Assembly (NCBI GenBank): GCA_018806915.1
Contig: JAGKQI010000033.1
Location: forward strand, 930,001 to 994,000
Reading direction: 5' to 3'
Length of the DNA: 64,000 nucleotides
Source of the DNA: Phytophthora colocasiae
Lineage: Eukaryota; Oomycota; Peronosporomycetes; Peronosporales; Peronosporaceae
Every line of letters begins with the position of its first letter. Position 1 is the first letter of the stretch. Shown one piece after another: positions 27,557 through 37,699 of this stretch. Position numbers and translations under genes: made by a program. The notes under the pieces are model-generated. The model was not told the DNA's origin, made no database searches, and saw only the letters and a list, made by a program, of their open reading frames with translations.

Positions 27557-30500
27557 TTACACTTCTTCATGCGACTGCATCACGCCGAACCGGTTCCGAT
27601 TAGCGTGGTCACGTAGGAACGCGCTCAATATGGCCCCACAGTTAAGATCAGCTTCGTCGACCCACGTTGGCTCATCATAACCGACCCAGTGCACCAGGAA
27701 TTCACGATAGATCCGGCCGTAGCGAGTTCGTTTCCCACTTCGCATGCCCGAGATCCGTTCGACTTCGTACTCATCAGCATCCAGATCTGGGACCCAACTG
27801 TCCTCCGGAAGGAGGATCTCATCGAAATCGAGCCGATCTGCTTCATCTACCTTCAACTCGATCCGCGGTCGATCTGGGAAATTCCGTACCAGCTTTAGCT
27901 TAGAAACATGAACCACCGGGAAGATATGGTAATCAGAGCCCGCGATCTCCAGCTTGATCGTGAATTCATTGAGCTTCTCTGCAACACGGAACGGGCCGTG
28001 CCAAAGGTGGGCGAGTTTACGCGCATACCCCTCCTTCACACGATCTAGATATAGCCAAACTCGTGATCCAGCTTCGATCTGATGCGGATCGACATCCTCA
28101 TTATGCCGATCGGCTCGGTCTGCAATCGCCTCTCGTAGCCTAGCGTTGACCTGTTCTCGCGACTGCTGGTAGTATCTCTGAACCCGATATCTCCACCGTC
28201 TTGGATCGCGATCGTGGCGTCTGGTCGATCCGATCGGGATCGTTGCTTTCAACGTCGATCTCGGATCCCATCCGTGTACCAAATAGTGAGGGGTATCTCC
28301 CCGAACCCGATCGTGAGCCGTGTTAATAGCGAACGTCAGTCTCTCCGCATATTCATCCCAGTCCTTTTGATCGAGATCTTGAACATACATCTTGATCGCC
28401 CTAGTGGCCGTTTGCACCATCCGTTCTGCAGTCCCATTGGCCTGTGGTCGGTAGGCCATCGTTGCCCGTTGTCGCTGCCCCAGGATCCTATTGAACGATC
28501 TGAAGAAGTCGGACATGAAGCCCGGTTCTCGATCGTGCCTGATCATCTCGCTAGCACCAAATCTGCGGAACACGCATTCTTCATAAGATTCCGCGACGGT
28601 CTGGGCCGATCGGGAGGAACTAGCCTTTGCGATCACATATCCCGTGAACAGATCTACCCAGATCAGTAGTTCAGTATTGCCTTTGTTGGATCTGGGCAGA
28701 GAGGGTATGTGATCCATCGCTATGATCTGGAATGGGTATGTCGCTTGCAGATTCCCAGGCGACTCGCCTCGGATCGTGGGTCTCCCCTTTCCGGTCTCAC
28801 AGTCTACACACTCGCCTACGTATCGCTGCACGCTCCGATATAATCCCCTCCAGTGGAAATGATCTCGGATCCGCTGATAAGTGCGTCCGATCCCTTGATG
28901 TCCCCCTTCCAGAGTCGTATGGTAGTGGTGGAGGACATCCTGCTGTAGCGTTTCTGGGACCACAAGTCTCATCAGGCGATCGCGATCACCACTTGATCTC
29001 GGCCCTGGTGGGCAGTAAAATAGCAGATCTTGTTCGTCTACCTCGTACTCGGAGGCGATCTTGGCGTAAGATCCAGATTCGGCTCGAGTAAGATCCGCGA
29101 TCTGCCCAGCCAGGTACTTCTTTAGTCCTGCGATCCAGACCTCCTCGTTCTGGGCTCGCCTGATCCGATCAACCCGCATCTCTCGGATCAGTTCCTCTCG
29201 CAGGACAGCGGCACCAGGTCGCGCTCGGGCTGCACACGTGGCTACGGCCGACACTTGCACCGTTCGATCTTCAACTCGAGGGATCAACACCTCATTAAGT
29301 CGATTCAGGGTGATCAGATCGCATCGATCTGCCTCCTCGTGGACTTCGATCCCGCTTCCTCGTTGCAGCGCGGCACTCGCCAAGCTATCTGCACTCCCAT
29401 TCCAGTCTCTCTTCACATGGACAAGCTCGTGATCTCCCCAATTCCGCAAATGATCCAGCACTTTCTGTTTCAATAACGTCAATCCTGGCGCCTTACAGTC
29501 GATCTCGCCCCGGACTTGTCGGATCACCAGGTTCGAATCGCCACAAACGACCAAACGGCGGCGTTCTAACTGTGCGATCATGCCAAGACCTAGCAAGAGT
29601 CCGCGGTATTCCGCTTCATTGACAGTAAGACTCTCCGCATAGTCTGATCTAGCCTTGATCACTTTCCACTCCGGCAAACTCCACACGATCGCGCTGAAAG
29701 CGCCTCCTCCTCGTTTCACGCGTGCCGAACCGTCGAAACTCACTACCCATAGCTCCTCACCTGGATCTACGGTGGGAATCGGCATCTGGATCTTACGTTT
29801 TGGTTCCTTCTGTGGCGCGATCGCGATCAGGGCTTCGTCGATCTCCGATCTAGGCGTTATATTAGCTGCAATCGCCCCCAGTATCTCATCCTCTCCCTTC
29901 GTACACTTCGTGATCTCGAGTGTCCATGGGGACAGTAGAGCAGACCATTGTCCCAGACGTCCTTGGAGGCCGGCAGACTTGAACAGCCAGGCAAGCGTGG
30001 AGTGTCTGGTTAGGACCTTGATCCGACGTCCCACCAACAGGGTGCAGTGTAGATCCAAGATCCGAAGTAGAGCCAACACCTCCTTTTCGGCAACATTATA
30101 GTTTAGCTCGTTCGTCTTCAAGGTTCGGCTGGCAAACGCGACCGGGTGGTAGATCTGGTCGTGTTCCTGCATTAGTGCGGCGGAAATCGCCCAGTCACTG
30201 GCATACACGATCACCACGGGTAACTTCGTCATGTCGAAGTGACGAAGGATCGGGGTCGACGCGATCTTGGTTTTCAAGGCTGTAAACGCCCTGTGTGCCC
30301 TACCCCACCTTTCGTCGCCAGCTCTTTGGGCCAGATTGGCTTCGACCTTGCTTGAACAAGGGGGAGGCATCGCCCCCAAGTCAGGATCCGGTGTACTATC
30401 CCCTTTTTGAGTCGAGGTGTCGGGTGATCCATCCTGATTCGACTTAAGCGCAACGGGATCTCGATTGATCGGGTCCGTACTATCCATGATCTTTCGAAGA

Positions 30501-31636
30501 TCTGGTCGCTTCTTCAGTTCTGCGAACTCCACCTCACGTAGTTCATATAGGACCGATGCATATAGACTATAGTAATTCAAACTTCCCAGGAACGATTGCA
30601 TGGATCGGAGTGACCCAGGGAATGGTAGGTCCGTCAGAGACTTCAGGTCTTTCGGGTTTGCCTCCAATCCGTCGATCGACACTTTGTGTCCGAGATATTC
30701 CACCTTATCCATGCCCCAGAAGCTCTTCACCACACTGATCGAGAGATTCCACTTATCACAGGCCTCCAATAGGTCTTCCACCCGATCGCACATTTGATCC
30801 CATGTTCCAGCCGTGATCAAGATATCGTCGATGTATGATCTCCGTCCTAGAACCGACGGGCGACCAGGATCCTCCGGGATTCCTGATTCAAACACATCTG
30901 CAGAGTCTTCCGTATTCCCTGACTGGGAGATCTTCAAAAATCCATATAGGGCGTTGTCCACAAGACGTTGATAGATCTGAGGGGCGTTCTTCAGCCCGAA
31001 CGGCATGCGATTCCACTCGAAGAGGCCGAACGGGGTGATGAAAGCTGAGATCGCGCGAGCTCGATCGGTCATTGATACGACCCAGAATCCACTCGCCATG
31101 TCTAATGAACAATACCACAGAACCTTGTCAAGATCTTCTAACAGGTCATTGATCAGAGGCATTGGGTAGATCATCAGCCTCGTGAGACGGTTCACCAGCC
31201 GATAATCGATACATAGTCGGATATCTACGCCGTTCTTCTTGATGATCACCACGATCGGAGACGCCCATGGCGATGTCGATGGCCGAATGATCTTGGCAGC
31301 TAGGAGTCCTTTGATAAGATCCGATACTTTCTCGCGGAACTGTGGCGCCACCTTTCGGACTCGTTGTGCAATCGGCTTTGCATCACCTACGTCGATATCG
31401 CATATAACACCCTTGGCCGCTGGAGGAAGTGCGTTTCCTTTCCCGATCAGGAGATGTCGCTTCTGCCAAATAATCTGTCGAAGTTTCTCGATCTCCTCCG
31501 GGGTAGCCGATCCTGGATTTCCTACCTGCAGATCTTCGATCCTGACTTCTTCAGTGGTGGAGATCTGGATCTCTGGTACTACTGCGAGATTATCGCCTAG
31601 ATCTTCGGCCGAAAAATCGCCACTTTCATTGGCCAA
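27557..31636 (-). CDS. G2 pol: RT, two RNase H domains, integrase, chromodomain
   Basis: About 1,359 codons. RT (residues ~85-330) has LCIDYRLVN, CSLDMASGFW (D179), MPFGLKNAP and the active site YIDD (268-271). The first RNase H (~480-600) has VIVYASDWAIS, with Tyr in place of the first catalytic Asp, so it is probably inactive. The second RNase H (~650-780) is of the cellular type, with D, E, D, D in SFDGSARVK, NEAEYRGL, CGDSNLV and GSADSLAS. Integrase has a GGHQGIGRTY...CVDC zinc finger and D, D, E in AMDHIPS, RHDREPGF and NGTAERMV. A chromodomain ends the protein (EYEVERI ... YREFLVHWVGYDEPTWV), which usually directs integration to modified histones. The frame joins its protease part only after a 1-nt shift at 31626-31636. 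Near LNYYS the usual KFIEDLPVIA stretch is missing. Confidence 0.93.
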   Translation of the reverse strand: MANESGDFSAEDLGDNLAVVPEIQISTTEEVRIEDLQVGNPGSATPEEIEKLRQIIWQKRHLLIGKGNALPPAAKGVICDIDVGDAKPIAQRVRKVAPQFREKVSDLIKGLLAAKIIRPSTSPWASPIVVIIKKNGVDIRLCIDYRLVNRLTRLMIYPMPLINDLLEDLDKVLWYCSLDMASGFWVVSMTDRARAISAFITPFGLFEWNRMPFGLKNAPQIYQRLVDNALYGFLKISQSGNTEDSADVFESGIPEDPGRPSVLGRRSYIDDILITAGTWDQMCDRVEDLLEACDKWNLSISVVKSFWGMDKVEYLGHKVSIDGLEANPKDLKSLTDLPFPGSLRSMQSFLGSLNYYSLYASVLYELREVEFAELKKRPDLRKIMDSTDPINRDPVALKSNQDGSPDTSTQKGDSTPDPDLGAMPPPCSSKVEANLAQRAGDERWGRAHRAFTALKTKIASTPILRHFDMTKLPVVIVYASDWAISAALMQEHDQIYHPVAFASRTLKTNELNYNVAEKEVLALLRILDLHCTLLVGRRIKVLTRHSTLAWLFKSAGLQGRLGQWSALLSPWTLEITKCTKGEDEILGAIAANITPRSEIDEALIAIAPQKEPKRKIQMPIPTVDPGEELWVVSFDGSARVKRGGGAFSAIVWSLPEWKVIKARSDYAESLTVNEAEYRGLLLGLGMIAQLERRRLVVCGDSNLVIRQVRGEIDCKAPGLTLLKQKVLDHLRNWGDHELVHVKRDWNGSADSLASAALQRGSGIEVHEEADRCDLITLNRLNEVLIPRVEDRTVQVSAVATCAARARPGAAVLREELIREMRVDRIRRAQNEEVWIAGLKKYLAGQIADLTRAESGSYAKIASEYEVDEQDLLFYCPPGPRSSGDRDRLMRLVVPETLQQDVLHHYHTTLEGGHQGIGRTYQRIRDHFHWRGLYRSVQRYVGECVDCETGKGRPTIRGESPGNLQATYPFQIIAMDHIPSLPRSNKGNTELLIWVDLFTGYVIAKASSSRSAQTVAESYEECVFRRFGASEMIRHDREPGFMSDFFRSFNRILGQRQRATMAYRPQANGTAERMVQTATRAIKMYVQDLDQKDWDEYAERLTFAINTAHDRVRGDTPHYLVHGWDPRSTLKATIPIGSTRRHDRDPRRWRYRVQRYYQQSREQVNARLREAIADRADRHNEDVDPHQIEAGSRVWLYLDRVKEGYARKLAHLWHGPFRVAEKLNEFTIKLEIAGSDYHIFPVVHVSKLKLVRNFPDRPRIELKVDEADRLDFDEILLPEDSWVPDLDADEYEVERISGMRSGKRTRYGRIYREFLVHWVGYDEPTWVDEADLNCGAILSAFLRDHANRNRFGVMQSHEEV

Positions 31637-32097
31637 ATTGGGTCTGATCGGCGTTCTCGATCCCTTCAGGAGATGTCGGATCGGGTTCGTTCGTTAATGG
31701 ATCAGGGAGTCTATCGTCCTTGGCCGTCAGGATCGGGGTGTCCTCAACCGTGGGGCCGGCGTTAGCGTCGGATTCATGTTTGGTCTCGTTTTTAAAATCT
31801 GGTTTTTCTGTTTTTACCTCGATCTCTTCTTCGCATGTCCGATCTGTCCGATCTGGGGCCTGATCTGGCAAGCTCTCATTCGTCTCAGTCTCACCGCCCC
31901 CAGCTTCGCCACTCGGGGTCCTGTCGGAACTGATCATAATCGGTGGGGTATCCATGGGATCCGGTTGGGGGTCGATGAATGCGACCTTGACTTCGACCGC
32001 ATCGGTTGGTAATCGAGGTCCTAATGTCGATATTGGCGTAGGATCAGGATCGGTCTTGGTCGTTCCACCTCGGCGGAGTATGGATCGTGGCGTAACG
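31626..32097 (-). pseudogene. G2 protease-RT linker, distal piece (cut off from its protease by G3)
   Basis: Reads VTPRSILRRGGTTK ... QTQFGQ and stops at 31626, overlapping pol by 11 nt in another frame. In G3 and G4 this linker is continuous with RT, so a 1-nt indel near 31630 is likely in G2. Crossing the G3 insertion (and dropping one TSD) joins it to ...SVERPTY at 49643. The region is acidic and Pro/Thr-rich, typical of a flexible linker. Confidence 0.75.
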
Positions 32098-32101
32098 TAG
32101 G
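32098..32101. repeat. G3 target-site duplication, left copy (TAGG)
   Basis: Matches TAGG at 49639-49642 on the other side of G3. Removing one copy with G3 joins the G2 linker frame (PTY-VTP). Confidence 0.92.
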
Positions 32102-33997
32102 TGTCGCGAAGTCGGTGCAACTTTTACCGCGGTGCAGGGGCGTACAGTGAACCTGGAAGTGTGACTACCGGTAATTATACCAGAGTCGCACAGCAAGGTG
32201 GGCGTGTGTTACCTTGTGCTGTCCTCGTAGGTTCGTTGTCTTGGTAATTAGACCCTCGCCGGGGTCGTGAGAGTGTTGGTGAGAGTGAGGGTTCCTTGCG
32301 TAGGCCGTCGGATGTCCTTCTGGTCCTCACAGGAGCGCTTGGGAGTCGAACGTTTTCCGGTGAACACTTGTGTACACCAGAGATTTCTGAAAGCAAAAGA
32401 GAAATTAATACAATGGGAAGTCCAGTAATTAGACTTCCGAGATAACCGCAATATAGAGTTCCGATATACAAATATGTAGCTGCTCTTATTCTTTCCTGGC
32501 CCTTGAGCAGTGGGCTAGTTCTCCAGGTCAACTAGGGAAATGTTCACCAGACACCTGGTCTGTCTGGTATTCCCGTAACTTTCGCGCACCACCCTCTAAT
32601 ATATAGAGGGAAAATAAACCAATACACTATCAGTTATATAACAGTCTACCGAGCGTCTTGAGAGCGACCGTCTAGCTCCCAAAACCTGTCCAAACGTACA
32701 ATATGAAATGGGCTACCGCTAGAGACAAGACAAACGACCCAACTAGTAAATGGAATAGGTGGGTCCTCTCAGGTCTCTACGTTACGCTGATCTCCACCTA
32801 AAGGGGCTTGATAGGTGAGAGATCACACGACTCAAAGCTTTGTCGTGGCCTTACACTTCCGAAGAACCGACGAATCGACCTTGGGGTTGTAACGCAAATT
32901 TAACTCGGGGGTACCGATCAAATTGAACTCTGGTTATCTATCTCGTATCTCTCTGTCTTCTGTCTTCCACATTCTCATATACACTTGGTCTCAGTATAAC
33001 TCAGGAACTTTCACTTGGGCTCACTATGGTAGTCGATGCTGCAGATCTTGTCGAGTCGACACTTAATGATGTCATTACAGGGATGAGCAGGTTGCGTTTC
33101 ACTTGATTGCGTGAGGTCGTGTTGGGTACACTTGGTTTCAGTATGGGGTGGACTTCAGAGTGTCAAAGTCTGGTATCCTGTTCATCAGGGTCTGGAATCA
33201 TGTGCGTCGGAGACATGTTCATCGGAACCATGTACTCCAGAATCATGTACATCAGAGTCATAAATACCAAAGTCGTGACACTTGGGTCTGTTCATCGGAG
33301 TCTTGTACGTCGGAGTCTGTTCATCGGAAACTGGTAAATGTCTGGAATATTGCTTGTATAAGCCGGACACATCAGACTTGTTTACCAGAATCATGTTCGT
33401 CAGACTCATGTACGTCGGACTTCATGTACGTCGGACTTCATGTACGTCAGACTCATGTACGTCAGACTTCATGGTGTGATATCAGAGCTTCCATACGTGA
33501 TACCAGAAATCCATGAATGTTTTTAGGGTGCGGAGCACGTATACTACAACGCACGAAGTCCAGTTGGGATATGCGCGGGGTGCGCTACGTCCGGTGCGCG
33601 ATACTTGGTATCTTGTGGGTATAACTGTATTCCTTGAACCATCATCGTCACACAGAACGGCAACGGGATGAGGTTTCTCAGAGATACATTCTTCTGAGAG
33701 ACTTTCTGCCAACCTTTAGGCACTCATCGTCGGGGAAAGTCCGGCGATCAGACTGAGTGTTATTGTCTCTCGGAGTTTGTGCACTTTTCCGAGGAACACT
33801 TCTGATCTCTTGGGCCCCTTTGCAGTACAGGTGAAGGTTAATATATATAGCAGTTTTCTTCCACAGACCCATCATATTGTCACACGGGACATAACCTCGT
33901 CCCACATCTCCCTTCCTCCCACAATCCAGTATATGTCCAATCACATCACAGCGTAACGTCCATATCCACTCAAAAAATCGTAATTAGCAACGTGTCA
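32102..33997 (-). repeat. G3 left LTR (3' LTR in coding sense), 1,896 bp
   Basis: Starts TGTCGCGAAG, ends CGTGTCA. Same length as the right copy at 47743-49638. It contains a word array at 33181-33476. The start and the block around 'CTGCTCTTATTCTTTCCTGG' resemble the G4 LTR, so G3 and G4 are related families. Confidence 0.95.
33181..33476. repeat. Degenerate array of TGTACGTCAGACT-type words in the G3 LTR (also 48822-49117)
   Basis: Words such as ATGTACGTCGGACTTC, TTCATCGGAGTC and ATGTACGTCAGACTC follow one another at 14-18 nt steps. The most regular stretch is 33400-33476. Similar CAGAC/TCTGG words also occur in G3 gag. Confidence 0.75.
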
Positions 33998-34008
33998 ACC
34001 GCCCCTCC
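33998..34008 (-). other. G3 polypurine tract
   Basis: Minus-strand AGGAGGGGCGGT abuts the 3' LTR in coding sense. Comparable tracts abut the left LTRs of G2 and G4. Confidence 0.7.
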
Positions 34009-34253
34009 TGGTCATAATTCGTCAGTGCGGAACTTTCTCCAAACTAAGCATCATGGCCAGGACAGTACGTCAGAGGTCCCGTGAACATAGTGTAGCTGTG
34101 ACGCTCTCAAAACTTCCGGGGTTTCAAAGTCTCTGGTGTCCTGTCGCTCAATCTGATTCCATCAGACTCAGAAATAGCCAACTGTCGTATCCCACAAACG
34201 GCCACATCCCGATTTCCTTTCTGACACACAAGTCAGAAGAAGATCCAGCAACT

Positions 34254-37164
34254 ATGGGCTCCCCATCGGCTTCTACTACTGACGACGCCTCGGGCACTGG
34301 GCCTGCTTCGGCATCCGTAGCGTCGCGAGGTGGTGGTGATGGTACTCCCTCATCACCTGGTGGCAGCTCAAGCGCCCCAGCCTCACAGTCGAGCGCGTCC
34401 GCCGCTCCGAAGCAGGGCGTCGATGCTGCTGACAGCGATAATATCACGATCGTGCCTGACACGTCTACGACCTCTGCCTCCACGAATCCTTCCTCTGGCG
34501 TCTCAACTCCATTCCCTAGAGGACCGCACATCCTTTCCACTACTGAGGTGGATAGCTTGTTTGCGCCTGGGCAGCAACTGTTGGGCGACATGACTGCTGA
34601 CGCCCCTTCCAACTGGGTGGACCCCGAGCCAACGCCTGAAGGACAGCCATTCTTGGTTGTCGTTCCGGCGCTCGCTGAAGACTTTCGTGTGGGCAACCAC
34701 ATAGCAAACATATACGGGGGGGCCGGGCGTTCTGGTGGGCCTCGAGGGATTTACGCCGGCCGACATCTCAGAGCTTGAACGCGTGATTCCTGACTTCACT
34801 GAAGGTCAGATGCTCGTTCCTCATGTGGGGGGGGGACAGTCGTAACCGCATGAGTCTCGAGGCACACATGGGATCCGTTGACGTCCTCCGGGAGTTGGCG
34901 GCAATCCTCCTGCACCTCCCTCATCAGCGCCTCGCCGAGCGGGTGTACAAGACGTCGGGTTACCTGAAGCAGATGGCTGGCGCTCACCGTCGGCTTCGAC
35001 TCCAAGTAGAGTCCCAGGGCGGTGCATCTCTGGTGGACACGGCCGCTATCCAGAACGAGTCCGAGGATCTCAAGCGTCAGTGGGTTTTCAACTGCCAGTA
35101 TTGGCGTCATGAAGTGATCGTCTGAATGCAGAGTCCAAGAGCCTCGCGGCCCATTATCAGGACCAGATAGATGCTCTGGAGTCCGAGAAGGCGGCCTTAG
35201 AGGAACGCCTGGCAGACTCTCAAGCGGAAGTCCGGTTGCTGAAGGCTCGCCCCACGACCACAGCCACAGACTCCTGGGGTTTTCTGGAGTACCTATTTGA
35301 ACACGGGGAATTGAACGGCAGCTGGGTACGTCTAAGAGAGCTTCTGGTGAACTTCCAAGAAGGTAAGGCACCTCCGGGAGATTGGGACACCATTATCAAC
35401 GTGACCGCGATGGATCAGCGCAAGGCGGAAATTCCTGACTTCTCCAAGCGTCTGGCGAAAGTTCGCTTCAATCAAGCTGCGGAGGCCAAGAAATCGGCCA
35501 AAGTGCTGGATCTAACGGGTGCTGGTAGTGCTGTGACGGTCTCCGGTGAGCATGTTGGCAGCTCCGAGAAGTTAGGCACTCGCCCGGTGAACAAGTCTGG
35601 GTCGCCTACCAGGTCAGCCAAATCTTCCGGTTCTCCACCACCCAAGCCTACCAGACCTTCTGGGAAACATCGGGTTCGTGTCCCTCAGGATCGCCCCAAG
35701 AACTACACGCCTGGCATCGATTCGGTGCGTCCGGCGAACGCCAAGTCTCTGGTGTCCAAGGACGTAGTTCACACCACGTTACCGGCTGGAGTCGTCTGGG
35801 AAGAAGTTCGTCCGGACTTGCGCTTGGCTCTGCTCGCCGGCATTTCTTACGAGACAGCGATGAAGTGGCTGCGCACGGACAAGCCCGCCCACAGCCTGTT
35901 CACGGGGCGCCCCTTGGTAAAAATGCTAGTGAGCATGATGTACTGGCGCAAGCTGAATCAGACCCCGTGGACTTCGTACGTCCCAGAGACGTATTACAAG
36001 ATAGCTGAGGAGGAACTGCGCCGGCTTCGGAAGAACGATGTGGAGCCACCGGTCTGGGAGGCACTGGATGCTCACGTCCCATATCCCATCAGTGAGCCTG
36101 AGTCCACAGAGGATGACCCTCAGAAGGACCCGGACTTCAAGGAGTCTGGTGAACAAGAATCTGCATCCAGCGACAGCGAGTCTGACGACGAAAAGTCGAG
36201 CGGCAACAGCGATGACTCGGACGACGATGAGTCTGATGATCATTCGCACGCCGGCAACAAGCGTCCACGGGACTACGAGTCCAGCGACTCGGATGACTCG
36301 GGTCCAATAATCCCTACCAAGAAGTCCAAGCGGGATAGTGTGCACGAAGCATCCCGATCCAAGTCAGGCAGTCAAAAGTCCGGTGGCACCTCCACGTCAA
36401 GTCCCAAGAGCAAGAAGTCCGGTGGTTCGCCCAAGTCAAGTTCCAAGGACAAGAAGTCTCAAGACTCCAAGTCGCCTAAGAGTTCTTCGGGCAAGCGACC
36501 TTCTGGTAAACTCCGGAAGTCAAGTCTGGTATCCAAGTCGTACAAGTCGCTGGCGCCAAAGGAATTACTGACGATCGAGGCCCCGGACACACATTGTTCT
36601 TCGTGGCTGTACTACGGCATTCCGGTCCAGCCGACAAGTGACACCAAGACGTCCATCGGGCAGACTCCAGGGTTCCCAGACTTCGAGCCCCACAGACACA
36701 GTCTGGCACGCCTGAAGAAACGCTGGAGCTCCAAGAAATATCAAGCCCTGCTGGACGAAGTGCCAGCGCCCTGGGACGTCATGTACCAGAACCGTCGGAC
36801 CGAGCTGTACTTTCACCGGCGTGAAGACCTCTGTCCCTTGGTTCAGGCGGACATCGAAGAGCTCGCGTCTCTCATGCGCAAGCACGCCCAAGCACTGTGG
36901 GAACGCACTCACTGGGTGATAATGGATCCCGATGAAGACCTGCTGTCCGGTGAACAGCACAAGGAACGTGGGCTCCGACGTGCATCTCTACTACGCCAAT
37001 ACCGAGGGGCAGTTTCCAAGATTCTGAAGCACAAGGACTTCCCGGAGACGCTCATGTTCGAGCCTGGTATCTGGAAGGTCCCGGACAAATATTGCCCATG
37101 GATCTGGCAGGACCCACGTGCACGTGACATCGGAGGTCCCAAGTGCCTGAGCTTGCGCAAGTAA
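34254..37164 (+). pseudogene. G3 antisense ORF, frameshifted
   Basis: About 970 codons from ATG 34254 (MGSPSASTTDDASG) to TAA 37164. The frame changes at G-runs near 34720 and 34830 and again near 35110, then stays open for 642 codons. Order: Ser/Ala-rich N-terminus; a coiled-coil middle (ALESEKAALEERLADSQAEV); a conserved domain VVWEEVRPDLRLALLAGISYETAMKW; an acidic, Ser-rich stretch with KRPRDYESSDSDDS and PTKKSKRD, likely nuclear targeting; a Lys/Ser-rich repeat region; and a C-terminal domain with SWLYYGIPVQ, LWERTHWVIMD and YCPWIWQDP. The G4 protein has counterparts of all the conserved blocks. Function unknown. Confidence 0.8.
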
Positions 37165-37699
37165 CTCGAAGCTATCGACTCAGCGGAACCGGCGCGCACG
37201 CAGTGGGCCACAGCGTCTTCCGACAAGGACTGGATGGAATTCGTGCCATCCGATCTCCGGAAACAAGCTCTGACGCCCGCTGAACGCGCCGAAAATCCTG
37301 TCTCTCTGAAGTAAGTACGCCAGAAGTCCGGTGTACTCTTCGCGACATCTCCGGGGAACTACACTTCTTTTTCCAGAACAACTTAGTCGTCTGCATATCG
37401 TAGCGTAGTAACAATTCCAAATATAGTTCCCCGACGACCTTCTCCTTTAACATCCTCACATGTCGTTCAGTAATCTTCTTCTCATAGCATCATCATAATC
37501 CACTTCGTAAAATTCCATCATACACACACAACCACAAAATCATCTCCATACAAATTCACATAACAATCACCATCTCTGGGAGTCACGTATCCCCGAAATC
37601 ACATTTCCGAAAGACATGTCTCTCAGACACCTCATCTCTGAAATACATCGTCTGGTGAACAGTGATGTTCACCAGAGTTTTCAGAATAGGTTTTAGAGT
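37165..37699. other. G3 convergent 3' region between antisense ORF and pol
   Basis: 535 bp, pyrimidine-rich with CATCTCCATA-like runs. No gene. A GTCTCTGAAG-type tail near 37300 extends the antisense frame's similarity to G4 (SDKDWMEFVPSDLR) beyond the TAA, so the TAA at 37162 may itself be a mutation. Confidence 0.5.

Noticed and set aside
31776..32012. Plus-strand frames opposite G2 and G3 pol (many of 60-150 codons)
   Set aside because: Shadows of the minus-strand pol genes; they lack starts in context and break at each indel.
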